Origin: Lates calcarifer
Lineage: Eukaryota > Chordata > Actinopteri > Centropomidae
Direction of reading: 5' to 3'
Assembly (NCBI RefSeq): GCF_001640805.2
Contig: NC_066855.1
Coordinates: 17,884,639 to 17,948,638, forward strand
DNA: 64,000 nt
Under the pieces are notes generated by a model, which saw only the letters and a list, made by a program, of their open reading frames with translations, ran no database searches and was not told the DNA's origin. Positions 1-11,710 of this stretch are shown piece after piece. The first letter of the stretch is position 1, and the number at the start of each line of letters is the position of its first letter. Position numbers and translations under genes: made by a program.

Positions 1-1609
1 ACTCTGACAACATAATAATGTAGGTTGCTTAGAAGAATTTTATAGTCAATAGTGTCAAGGAAAATTTCAAAGCTGCAGTTGCCTTTGTCAGCAGCGTCCT
101 TGAAAAGAACTCGCATGTCAAGATCCTCTTTTTGTGCCCTCCTGATTTTCACACATAAACATCTCTCTGAGACTTCTGTGGCTGATACATTAAATGTTGA
201 CACACTCATCTGAGTCACCTTGGCTCACAACAGTAATAAAGAAGCAGCAGCGAGGGTTGTAAAGATTGAATTTCTCATGGGTTGATTTCTTTCATCATCC
301 TCTCTAAAAAGCTAAAACTCTATCTCGTCGCAGTACAAATTGAACAACTTGTCATTCTGAGAGAGATAAAACTGTTATTTTCTTTGAATACAACAACAAC
401 ATATCTCATGGGTCGTACCATCATCAGCGCCTCGTAGGAGCTGTAGTTGTTGAACGCGCAAAATTTGCAGCACTGTGTTTTCGTTTGTAAATGAACACAG
501 TCATCGTTTATGAAACAGCAAACCCCAACAGTTCTCACTTCATTAATTTTTCCAATCATTGAAAAAGTTGTTTAACCATGTTACGTTAACCTTGATTAAC
601 GGCGTCCCTGTTTAGGACTGCGAACACTCATCCCCTGCCATTAAACCAATCAATGTTTAACAGGATGAACGAGGCTTTAATTAACACTCAGGAGAGTTTT
701 AGGTCGTCTCTCTATGAATATATGTAAGTGCTATCTTGCACTAGATCAATCAATATAGGGGAGCGAAGGAATATAATTGAATATGTATTTCAGTGCATCA
801 AATTGACCTCAGTGGTGATGTAATGTACTATTTCATGCAAATTTATATGGTGAGGAATAATAATGTTTTCAAAGCCGCCTAATGAAACTGCACAGTGAGG
901 ATTCAATGAGGCTATAGGCTATAGATACATAAGACCAGTTTAAAATAACTTATGAAAAAAGAAGTTTTTTTCTTTATTTATTCTCATTGAAATGAAAGAA
1001 GAAGAGAAAGAAGGAAGAAGAGAGAAAAGAAGGGACAAAAGTACATTCTGAAACTAACCTCTTGACCGTCTCTTTTATAATTATGGAGGAGTAAATAAAA
1101 AAGCAGGAGAAAAAGCAAAAGGTGAAGAAGAGACAAAATAAAGATAGTAAGAGAGTAGGATCACGAGGAAGGATGGATCGTTGGTTGAGCGATAAAATCT
1201 AAAAATATATATGTTCTAATGGTAGTCACATTTCTAAGATTGAAAGGGAGGGAGATGATTTTTCTCATTTGCTGCACTTCACTGAGTCTCACTTCAAATC
1301 TGATTTGTATTGGAAAGAAGCAACACTGTCTACCATATCCACTGATTTCTTGTCCATGTTTTAGCCGAAGTGAAATATTAGGACGAATGAAGATGAAATA
1401 ACATCTTTCTGTTTGGTTGCCTTAACCACATACATGTGGATTATTTAATGTGCACTGAGTTTACAAGCCGTCATAGCAATTTAGATGATTTAGCAGCATG
1501 CAGGTACTGTGACACACACACTGCTGTAATGAAGATTTAATCACCTGGCTTCTCATTCTGAGTTATGAGTCCTCCTGTGTTACATAATGACCATTAGGGG
1601 AACATAGGC

Positions 1610-1612
<3 letters not shown>

Positions 1613-1690
<78 letters not shown>
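1613..1690. repeat. (TC)39 microsatellite, followed by a CA run
   Basis: An uninterrupted 78-bp TC dinucleotide tract, followed after 14 bp by a CA run (1705-1723). Confidence 0.98.
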
Positions 1691-1694
<4 letters not shown>

Positions 1695-2035
1695 ACATGT
1701 ACAAACACACACACACACACACATCAATATCACCCCCCACACACCAAAATGCATCTTCAATATAAACACACACAAATGAGACATGTTATTATTAACATAC
1801 GATGCATGTATAATCTCTTGTGTACTGTAAAGGGCCTCACATATGTAGAGTGTATGCAGTATCCACCACCACATATCTAAATAAGGATCTCTATCTACAT
1901 ATACATACATATACATCAGTACATAAATTAATGCATGTGTGCATGCACACACAAATTATCTGTAAGCTGCAGGCAGGAAGACCTGTACTTGCTCTAGCTT
2001 TGGTGAGCAGGTACGATCTCCCTCTAACTGAGTGA

Positions 2036-2400
2036 TAGTCAGCGGCTCAAACTGCTGGAATCAGGCCCAACAAGTTCAAGAGTAATGCTGAACTGTAGAT
2101 CAGTTAAAAAGACTAAGTAAGACTTAGTCATTAAAAACCAGAGTTCATCTCTGATATCCAGCCAGGAAACTTTGAGAATATCAAGAATTATAATCAGAGT
2201 TTGGTGACTTTGTTACAGCGACAGCACAAGCTGCTCTGGAAGCCGGGCACCATGGGTAATATACACTGTTGGGCTGTGTTTCGGTTCAGTTGGTTGGGAC
2301 TATGCAGCTGGAGCTCTGGTCAGGACATTGATAGGCTTTGTTTTCTGTGCATGAAAACCACTTAACCACTTGGACTTAGCCCAACAGAATTAATTGCCAC
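2036..2400 (+). repeat. dispersed repeat, arm 1 of inverted pair
   Basis: This copy is the reverse complement, at roughly 75-80% identity by eye, of 3540-3815. Shared words include ctgctggaatcaggccc, gatatccagccaggaaactt and gcatgaaaaccacttaac. With about 1.1 kb between them, the two form either a foldback element or two insertions of one family in opposite orientation. Confidence 0.8.
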
Positions 2401-3539
2401 TCGTGGCTGCAGAGGGCGCTGTTGCTTAGCAAATTTACATTGTGGTGGACAGGACACAAACGTCTGGGACACTGGTTACAAAAAAGAATGATTCTGAAGG
2501 GTTAACCGAGCCTCCAGTTTATCTCACGGTGAGTTATTTCTTCAGGCAGTCTAAATCTGTTTGGTGGACTGAGAGATGAGGCTGCTGCGAGTTGATCGTA
2601 CACAGGAAAGTTTTATAGAGTTTCTGACATACAGGTAGATGTTGTCTGCCTGGCAGTGAGATATCAGCTGCTCGTCCTCATCACTCACACGCACACACTC
2701 GATTCATTTTCCCCCTACAGTGTTAGTGTTATCCAAATCTCCATCTCCATCTTTCTGTGCTGTCCACGCCTCTCCCAGGGCCATTTCTCAAAGCAAATTT
2801 TCCCCACAGATGAAACACCACTCCCCCTCCCACCTCCAGATCAGGCCTGATAGAGATTGAAATGTTATTTCCCTCTTTCTGCGGAAAGTTGTGCCGCAGT
2901 GCTCTGGTCCTTCAGACCTCCCCTGTGTGTTATCCCATCTATCTGTCCTCACTTTTCTCATCTCATTGACTTTTGATGTGTCTTCCCAGCAATTTATTGT
3001 CGGTAAATCGCCCTCCCACGAAAGGAAAAAAAAAAACAAAAACGTATAACTCTGGTATTTTTTCCTATCCTCTTCGATTGGTTGCAGCGACTGAACGTGT
3101 GTCAGAGGACATTATGCTCTCGCCCACGAACCTCAGAGGGAGTGTCGGCGAATCGCTGTTTTTAATCAGACGGAGGATGGCCACTGGGATGACTTCAGCA
3201 GACAGATAACCTCTCCAACTTCTAATAAGGCCCTTATTTAGCTCCAGTGGTTTTCAAACCGGGGTCTGGGGACTCTCAGAGGCCCTGCAGGGAGACCTTA
3301 ACAGGTCACCCAGCAAAATGAGAAAAGTTATGAACTATTTAATTATGATTATAAACAAATGAGATCAACTCAATTTCACACCAGAGGCTCTGTGTTGTTG
3401 GTGTTGATACAACCAAGCATATTTAAACCTGCAACCAGCTCAGCAGTCGACAGGAAATCTGCTGTACTCAATGGTTAGTTGTTACTCACTAAGGATGTAA
3501 CGCAGAGCTACTATCTACTTTTGTGCCGTTTGTGTCATC

Positions 3540-3815
3540 TGATAAAGACTCTGTTAGGCTCTGAGTCCGAACAGTTAAGTGGTTTTCATGCGCAGTAAAC
3601 AAAGTGCATATCAATGTCTTGACTGGAGTAGTCGGCGTAGTCCCAAACACACCAAACTCTGTTTATGATTCTTGATATTTTCAAAGTTTCCTGGCTGGAT
3701 ATCAGAGAGAAACGCTGGTTTTCAGTGACTTTTAAGACTTTTTAACTGATCTGCAGTTGAGTATTACTCTTGAACTTGATGGGCCTGATTCCAGCAGTTT
3801 AAGCTGCTAACTGTC
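3540..3815 (-). repeat. dispersed repeat, arm 2 of inverted pair
   Basis: The inverted partner of 2036-2400, carrying gttaagtggttttcatgc, aagtttcctggctggatatc and gggcctgattccagcag. The DNA between the arms (2401-3539) has no recognisable gene. Confidence 0.8.
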
Positions 3816-4235
3816 GTATTGTAACGTAATAAAGAATATGTGAGATTGTGCTGCTCACTCTTACGCTTGCAGAAAATTATTACATAAATGCCAGAAAGTT
3901 GGTCTAGAGCTGACATTTGACTTGTAGCAGCCCCTTTCTTAATTTTTTCTCTTCACCACTGTATGTGTTGTTTCCTACAAAGACATCATTTACGTATATA
4001 AAACAAAGCTGCATCCATCGCTTTGTTTTTCAGCTTCTCTACACCCAAACACCAACCACCATCCTTCAGCCAAACCACAGCTTTAACAAGATACTTAAGG
4101 TCTTTCCAGTGCTTCTGTTTTGTATGTGCACATATTACATTAGCATACTGTGTGTGTAATTTTACATGATCATCATCCAGTTCGAAATAGATTACACAGC
4201 TTCCTTTTGTAAATGGTCCTTTACAATATGTCACA

Positions 4236-4312
4236 TAGGACTGCAACTAACGATTATTTTAATAATCGATTAATCGGTTGATTGTTTTTCGATTAATCGA
4301 TGATCGGATTTT
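4236..4312 (-). mobile_element. hAT-like terminal segment (CGATTAAT-rich)
   Basis: The stretch contains ctgcaactaacgatta followed by repeated taatcgatta words in both orientations. This pattern is typical of the ends of fish hAT elements. It sits about 450 bp beyond the transposase C terminus, where the element's 3' end is expected. I could not find a matching inverted terminus on the other side, near 6800, so the borders are unproven. Confidence 0.6.
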
Positions 4313-4751
4313 AAAAAAACACATTTTTAATTTCCGCCTCTTTTATTCAGAAATAGAAGATTTGGACTGACAGAGCAAATAAGCGCACAAACAACAGGTC
4401 GCTGCTTGAATATTCTGTTAAAATAATATTAAATAAAAAATCTAAATGTTAGTCAAATAGCTTCAGTACAACAATAAATGTACACAAAAATACATACAAA
4501 TGTATGCTATACACCTGCAAAATATGTAGGCTACTTCTTTTTATAAAGTGCAAAAAAGAGGCATTTTTGTTGTTTAAGGGACCTGAGCTGTTGGAACAAT
4601 AAATGAATGATAAATAAAGAAATGCAAATCAGAAAACCCAGTAACAGGATTTGTTTCAACATTAACATTTGTGTATTACTATAAATGTGGAGAACAAGTA
4701 AACCTGACCACTATCACACATACTCACTGATACGCACACTCTGAGATGCAC

Positions 4752-6199
4752 TCACTCACTCTCTTTCTTCAAGAACTTTGCATTACAATGCAAAAATGTT
4801 AGCATGTCAACATGCTCCTGGCTAAGGCTGGCTCTCTTTTTGGAGGTTATGTTTCCTGCTGCGGAGAACAGACGCTCAGATGGTGTTGAAGTACCAGGAA
4901 TGCATAAGTAGGACTTGGCTAGCCTGGCCAACATAGGATATCTGTCTCTGTTAGCCTTCCACTACTGTAATGTATTTTTTTCCTTGGCAAGGTTCTTTTC
5001 TCCAAAATATGTGAGGACTTCGTTTCTCACTTGGGTATGCACATACTACCCTTTGCTTGCTCTGTCCTTGTCCTCACCATCAGAACCAAGGAGTGAATCC
5101 AGTAGGGTGGCAGGAGGTGTTGATTCAGCAGCTGGAGTATCGGTGGAGGTGCTACTGCAACTGCCATGCTGCTGCACATCCATCTCCCTTTTCTCCCCAA
5201 GTGCCATTGTTTGCACTTTAGTTTGGACATGAAGGACTTCATCAGGTGAAGGAAACTTACGTCTCCTAAACCTCGGGTCAAGGGCTGTTGCAAGAATCAC
5301 AGTGTTAGGTGCTGTATGTGAGAAAGCAGTCTCCCCTTTCCATCGCTCCTGTAGCTGCTCTGTAGCAGTGAGTTGGAAAGCCCGGAGTGGGGCTGACTTG
5401 AAGACAGGCACTCTGGGTGAACTTCAATAGCCCCTTCACAAGTGGAGGTATGGCAGATATTGTTGTGTACTTCTGTCCACTCATGAACACAGTGGCACAT
5501 TCAAAAGGCTTGAGAGCTGCTGAAAGCTCTTCTAGCAGGCTCCACTGTTCTGGTTTCAAATCCAGGTACCTTTTGCCTCTCTGTGTGACAGAGCTGTCAG
5601 ACAATGTTGCTGTTACAGGACACCTTTGCTCAAGCAGTCGGCTTTTTCATTATCATAGCACAGAGGACCACCCATGCTTCTCCACCAGGATGTTTGCCGC
5701 AGCCACAACATTGGCACCACTGTCATGCACTATGGCGATGATTTTACTAGGAGGAATTTCAAACCTAGCTACCACCTCCTCCAACCACTCTGCAATGTTA
5801 GATGCAGTATGTCTCCCCTGCAGTGGCATGGTGGTGAGGCAGACTGACTGCATGTGCCAGTCATCTATGATGTAGTGGCAGGTAACCCCAGGGTCGGCTT
5901 CATTGGCTACACTTGTCCACACATCAGCAGTGAGAGCAAGGTTTGCTGTTGTTTGTGTTAATTGCAGTCTTCACTTCCTTGAAAGTCTGTTCATATTTTC
6001 TCTCCATGAGCTTTGTAAAATGTGTCCTTGAGGGAAGAGTGTAACCTGGATTAAAGGTGCGGATCATTGTAGTGAAGCCTTCGTCTTCAACCATTGACAG
6101 AGGCCTCATGTCAGTGACGATCATGTTGAGGATGCTCTCAGTCAAGACAGCTGCTTGCTGTGGCGTACATGATGTCTTTCTCATCATGAAGCCTGTCAT
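4752..6199 (-). pseudogene. hAT-superfamily transposase relic (ZBED-like)
   Basis: Reading on the minus strand, consecutive open pieces from 6199 down to 4752 form one hAT transposase. They show a helical region (SILNMIVTDMRPLSMVED), the catalytic-core start (IIAIVHDSGANVVAAANIL), a central segment with YLDLKPEQWSLLEELSAALK, and the C-terminal dimerisation motif STPSERLFSAAGNI followed by KKRASLS and VDMLTFL. The pieces lie in different frames, so several frameshifts are present, and a TAG replaces an expected tryptophan codon just upstream of the dimerisation block. No N-terminal BED zinc finger is found. A hAT-like terminal sequence lies downstream at about 4236-4312. This is a dead DNA-transposon copy inside the grid1 intron. 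Confidence 0.85.
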
Positions 6200-6338
6200 T
6201 GTTGTTGCTGTTTTCTAATGAAATGAGGAAGACAGTATAGTATGAGTATGTATTAAAGCGCAATTTACAGCAGCTCAATAATTACCTTGTTTTATTTGCA
6301 GTATTAGGTTAAGGCAAGTAAGTAGCCCAAAGAGCAAA

Positions 6339-6366
6339 ACACACACACACACACAGACACCCACAC

Positions 6367-6405
<39 letters not shown>

Positions 6406-6410
6406 AAGTA
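6339..6410. repeat. (CA)n microsatellite, interrupted
   Basis: Two CA runs separated by gacacccacacacatatata. It lies between the hAT relic and its presumed 5' flank. A further CA/CG run (acacgcgcgcg then ca repeats) is at 6671-6702. Confidence 0.95.
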
Positions 6411-6670
6411 CAACTACCATAAAAAAATACTTCATTACTCAAATTTGAGTAGATGTAATAAGTTACTTTAACCCATGTCTAAATGCAATTCATCCTGCCT
6501 CACTCCTCACTCCAATATAGACCAGTGTCTTCACTCAGACTTTATGACAGAAAATTAAAACTTGAGTCTTAATCTTTAAATTAATACCTCCATTGTGCGC
6601 AAGTTAAGTTTATTTATAAAGCACATTTAAACCCTGTTTAAGCTGATTAAACTGAAATAAAACATATCGT

Positions 6671-6702
<32 letters not shown>
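6671..6702. repeat. (CG)n(CA)n microsatellite
   Basis: Alternating purine-pyrimidine tract: acac, then cgcgcgcgc, then a CA run. Confidence 0.95.
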
Positions 6703-8044
6703 GATGCCCTATCACTGTCATTAATCAGCTAACAAGCAAACACTAGCATCAGGCGAGCTACCAGAGAGACTAACGTTACGTTTCCTCACTTTAAAACGAA
6801 TTTTAATGAAACTCACTGACCCACAGAAAGACAGAATTCTTCATGCCTGTGACATGTTTACATCCTTTATTGCACTGCTCTGACCAGCATTGTCTCTCTG
6901 CATATCCATCTCTTCTTTGTCTTCGTCAACTCTTTTCTCTCTCCGTCACTCTCTTGTCCCCCACCGAAGAGCTAAAGAGGTTTGCAATTATTTTGTTGAG
7001 GATAGAAATTGCCCACCCATTTCTCCATAATGGGGATGGCATTGTTACCGGCCCTTCTGAAATGAATCCATTAGAAATGTTGGAGAACGAGAATGAGCCT
7101 CAGACAGTGCTAATTTCAAATCCCAGAGGTAATTTGGAGTCATTAACAACAATTTGTGTCTTTGAAAACGAGAAGCTTGCTAATTTCTGTGAATAATACA
7201 TTGAACAAGATAGATATTTTTCTCCCTTTTCATTTTCCCCCATAGTCATAAAGATGTAGTCTTTTATGGTTTTTTTTTCTATTAGGCGTGTGCTGTGATG
7301 AATGACCACTGAGCTCTTGGACGTCCCATAAGGAGATGCCAAATTAAGCTAGGTGATAATGGCAGGACTGAAAATGAAAAAGCTGTAATGAAACAGAATG
7401 AAAAAACAAAAAAAACAAAACAGATGTAATGTTTGGATTTCAGAAGGGACCGGATATAAAACCATCCATTCACACCATCTGCCAGATTATATAGTTCTAT
7501 TATAAATGTTGATTAATAATTAATAGAATCATTAAAACTTAAGGCAACACTGAACTGAATATTAGTACAAAGTGCCCATCACTCACCTTATCAAATATAT
7601 ATCCTCACAATAAACAAAGTATTATACAAAATATCACTGCAGAACACTTGAGTTATATCTGAAAATAATACACATACACAGTAAAAACCAGAAGTGAAAT
7701 ACAGGAGAAAATCCAGAAGTCAAATGAAATGCCACTCACCACTTTATATGCCATTTCACTTTATCACTTTACTTCTTGTTCTTGTACTTATTTTATTCCA
7801 ACTATGCTACTAAATTACAGTTGGTATTGTTGTATATTGTATATACTACGTTACTGTAATCTTTGTGTATTTGTTGCATTTAGCTACTTGTTTATTTATT
7901 TTATGTTAGCCTTTATTTTATTAGCTTTATTCCTATATATTCCTTATAATAGCTGTTATTCCTAGCTCTCTCTTCACACTGTATTGCTTTTCCACCTCTG
8001 TATTGCAACTGGTGCACAGCGATTTCCCTCAGGATAAATAAAGC

Positions 8045-8073
8045 TTCTTGAATCTTGAATCTTGAATCTTGAA
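8045..8073. repeat. TTGAATC tandem tail, probable end of a non-LTR element
   Basis: About four copies of the heptamer cttgaat follow gatttccctcaggataaata. This arrangement is typical of the 3' end of a fish LINE or derived SINE; the body upstream (about 7730-8040) is not recognisable as coding. Confidence 0.65.
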
Positions 8074-9523
8074 GTCAGACCTTAGGTTAAACTTGCTGTA
8101 AATGCAATAAACATCTTTTATATATCATAGCTTATGTATCATAGCATTCGGAAGTTTGAATATTCCCTGTGCTACAATTTGAATGAGACAAAACTAAAAT
8201 AGTTTGTAGCCATTAGAGGCTTGTTCTCTTGTTCCACTACTCAACCCTGCTGAAGGTAGCACTAGATGAATGATCATGGAGTAAGGGGTTGGCTCAGGAT
8301 GAGCCTTGGAGGTCATTTTACTCAACTGGTCTCCACCCTGCCTGTGCACCATAGTGTGTGGACTAAGAATAGTGTAGCTCAGTGAATGCTAAGTCCATGA
8401 CCCCAGGAAGCTGAGACATCTCACTGAAGGGCACTGGAAAGCTAACAAAAAAAGCTCTCAGCCACCTTCACCCTTGCAAGATAATGTAGAGCGGTTGTGA
8501 TGCACCTCCTTGGAGGAAATGCAATCTCCAAGGGTCATCCATTAGGAAGAAGTCGCTTAAAGGAATCCACCTGCACCAAGCTCGTGTCTCTACACTGTGT
8601 TGACTATACTTGTTTCAAGTTTTCCTTACCATACTTCTACACTCAAACATCACTCTCATGCCACTGATGGAGTTCACTGCTTGCTTTGGGTTGTATTCCC
8701 AAGACATCCCAACTCCAAAAAGACCTGGCCAAGGTATGGTATGCAGCCTACGCCCTCCCGTCAGACTGGATGGCATTGGGCTCTTCACCTCCTAGATTGC
8801 CAGTAAAAAGGAAATCTTAAATTCCTGTTCTCCAGTCATAGTATGATCTGATCTGAGGTCATAGATTTTTTTTTTTTCTTGTTTGTGTGTGGAAATTTTG
8901 GCCTGATGACTGCACAAGGGTAAAGATCAGGAAGTTATAATTAAATTTGATTAATGGTCCTAAAAGTCATTCATTCAACAACCATGAAAATCCACAGAAA
9001 TTTTAATTGAATTCCAGTCAGAAGTTGTTGAGATACATATAAGCCTGTTGATTTAGTTCACTCCCATGCATTTGGAAAATTTTGTGCTCTTTTGCCCTGA
9101 ACTTGACATCTGGAGTGATCCCGTCCAGAACTAAATTAAATAATGGAAAAGCATATTTTGATGAAGTTTTGTGATCCAGTGAAGGCTGGAACATGAAGGG
9201 CAGCTTTTGTGGGGTCCCTGCAGCAGTGCTAATTATCTTACACCCACGGATCGTCTTAAGATGAACAAAAAACGGTAGAAATCAAAAGCTGGGAAAACAT
9301 GCACACACATACACACACACATATGTGCACTAATTGCCATTCATATCGGCGTGGTTTTCTTTGAAAAGGCCCTGGAGAGCGTAGCTTTGTGTAGATTAGA
9401 AACATCAAAGAGGTTTTATAACTGTAAAAGGCATGAGAGAATATCCCGTGAAAGGAGTGTAAAACAGTGGCATCGAAAGTAGAAATCAGCATTTGTGTGT
9501 GAGGTTGAGTGTTTGTGGGTGGC

Positions 9524-9551
9524 TGTGTGTGTGTGTGTGTGTGTGTGTGTG
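9524..9551. repeat. (TG)n microsatellite
   Basis: A TG run of about 14 units in the upstream intron. Confidence 0.95.
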
Positions 9552-11514
9552 AGAGTGAAACCTTGACCTTACTGTGGGTGTGTGTGTCCTTGGAGCAAGT
9601 ATGTGTTTACCTCAGCAGAATCACTTTTGTTTTAATTGAAACACTACATGTGTTGATGTGTGTGTGTATGTGTGTGTGTAATCATCCTGCTTTGATCATA
9701 GAATGACAAACTTCATTAACAAAATTTTAAAACGTGTCAGATGAAATTATTGATATCATAATCCTTGGTAAAGAGAGAAACTCATAACTGATTTAAAATG
9801 ATAGTTTTTAGATATTACACTGAAACTGAACTCAGGTTTTGTTCTTCGCCACATTTGTTACTGTAAAAATGATTATGGCTGGAACTTTGGGTCTTTTGAA
9901 AGTAATTAGCCTTCAAATTTGCAAATATGCTTTGTTTTTTAAGAGATTGTTTTATCAGATATTAATTAATTAACTAATTCTACTTCCTCTTCACATCAGT
10001 ATATAATATACCTGTGTCTCCCTGTCTGACTGCAGTCTCTACCCAAATTAGAAAATGGCCCATTATTAAATACACTCAGCAAGAACTCACTGAAAAACAT
10101 TAACAAAACTATCAGAAAAAAAATCTTTATTTTTACCTTCCACAGTATTGCAGCTGATCACCGTGGTCCTGCAACACATGAGTGCTCATCCATTTGTGTT
10201 TCACCTGATGTTGAAACCAAAACCCAGGCCCTGTGTTGTGGGACTTCAAGGCTCTGACTAGGCTCTATATCTGCTTTAAGGTAGATGAGGTGGAACAAAA
10301 TGTGACCGACCTTATCACTGCGGAGGATCTGCCTCAGAGCTTTTCAGACTGTCCATCCTTCAGTGGAGTCAATAAAGTCAATAAAGTAGCAATAACTTAT
10401 CTAAGGCCATTTCTTTAGGTCGTCCTCCCATTCCTCGATTGCAGAGAGCTGAAGTATAAAGTTTAACAGGTGGTGTTCCCACAATTTATTTCTCCGCTCT
10501 GCGTCATAACTGATGCAGGGTATCATGGGGGCTAGGAATAAGGTAACAATTGAGGATTAATATTTATTACAGTATGTTTCAAATTGTATTGTACTTTGAA
10601 ATCACATGCCGACAGTAGAACGGTTCTGTGTTGCAGTGCAACATAAAACTTGAGTGATTTCTTGCCCACACTGTCTGACTGACAGGTGATCTCTGCGACA
10701 TACTGCATATACTGCAATAACAGCCGTTTGATGAGGGCTCACCGCTGAAACTCACGCCCTCCAAAGTCATTTTAAAGCACCAGTCAAAGGAAAAGATGAA
10801 GAGGAGGTGAAGGCGTGGAAATAAAATTTTTTAAAAAGAAGTCTGGCAGTGAGTCAAGGCAGGGAGCAGTACAGGGCGAGGGGGAGGTGAGAACCGGTGG
10901 TAAATGCTGGCATTTCACTCTCCTGTCCACGGGAGAGTGAGTTACAGAAATATAGCCAGCGTAGCCTTTTGGATGACAGCGGGGGGAAAAAAGAGGCCTG
11001 ACATTTGAGGAAAAAGGAAAGAAGCAAGGAGGACAGGAATAATGCATGAGCAACAGCGCTGTGAGTGAGATAGAAATTTATCCGCCATGTTTGACCTCCG
11101 CAGAGAGGAGAGCAGGATGTAAAGACAGACACTGCATGTGAAACCACCACGGAGAGGATTTCCAAATCAGGCTTTTATCAGACAGTTCTTGAGGACTTTT
11201 GAATTTACAAAGATTTGATGTAAGCTTCACTTTATCAGGTCATCTTTGAAGCCTTTTCTCCACTGAGAAAAGTTGCTCAGTAGAATGTAAGCATCCAATC
11301 AGTGTTGAGTGGTGCTGCAGTCACTATAATGGTCACTCCCCTTACAGCCTTGTTTCTTCTTGCACTGCTAATTTCCAACAGCTTTCTGAAGAGAAATATA
11401 ACTGCTGCAGAGTTTAAGTTATCACCTATATTGTCGTTAATTAATATGCTGCATATTGAATGGATTTGCAAAATGTTGTGTATTTAATGTTTTTAGCCAT
11501 GCTCAGCTCAGCTG

Positions 11515-11710
11515 GCTGGTCCACCAGTTTGGTTCAGACTGAAATATTACAACAACTATCAGATGGAAGGCAATACAATTGTGTACAGATATTTGTGGTG
11601 TCCAGGGGATGAATCCTACTTATTTTGGTGATTCTCTGACTTCCTGTGGCATTATTATCAGGTCTAAATTTGAATTCACTAACAATCCTAGCATGTTAGC
11701 AGGCTGTTAG
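11515..11710 (+). repeat. dispersed fish repeat fragment (ttggttcagactgaaatat family)
   Basis: Shares ttggttcagactgaaatat and the following layout with 56510-56700, in the same orientation. A related reversed piece rich in gcatgctaac lies at about 16860-16990. This is a common percomorph-type interspersed repeat with no coding part. Confidence 0.65.

Noticed and set aside
5417..5875. 152-codon plus-strand frame over the hAT relic
   Set aside because: Opposite-strand shadow of the transposase, whose motifs are on the minus strand.
6843..7196. 117-codon frame downstream of the hAT relic
   Set aside because: No recognisable domain; composition like the surrounding intron.
10233..10418. Possible upstream exon with NKVNKVA repeat
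   Set aside because: The nonamer duplication is a small DNA slippage; no match to delta-receptor sequence and no convincing acceptor.
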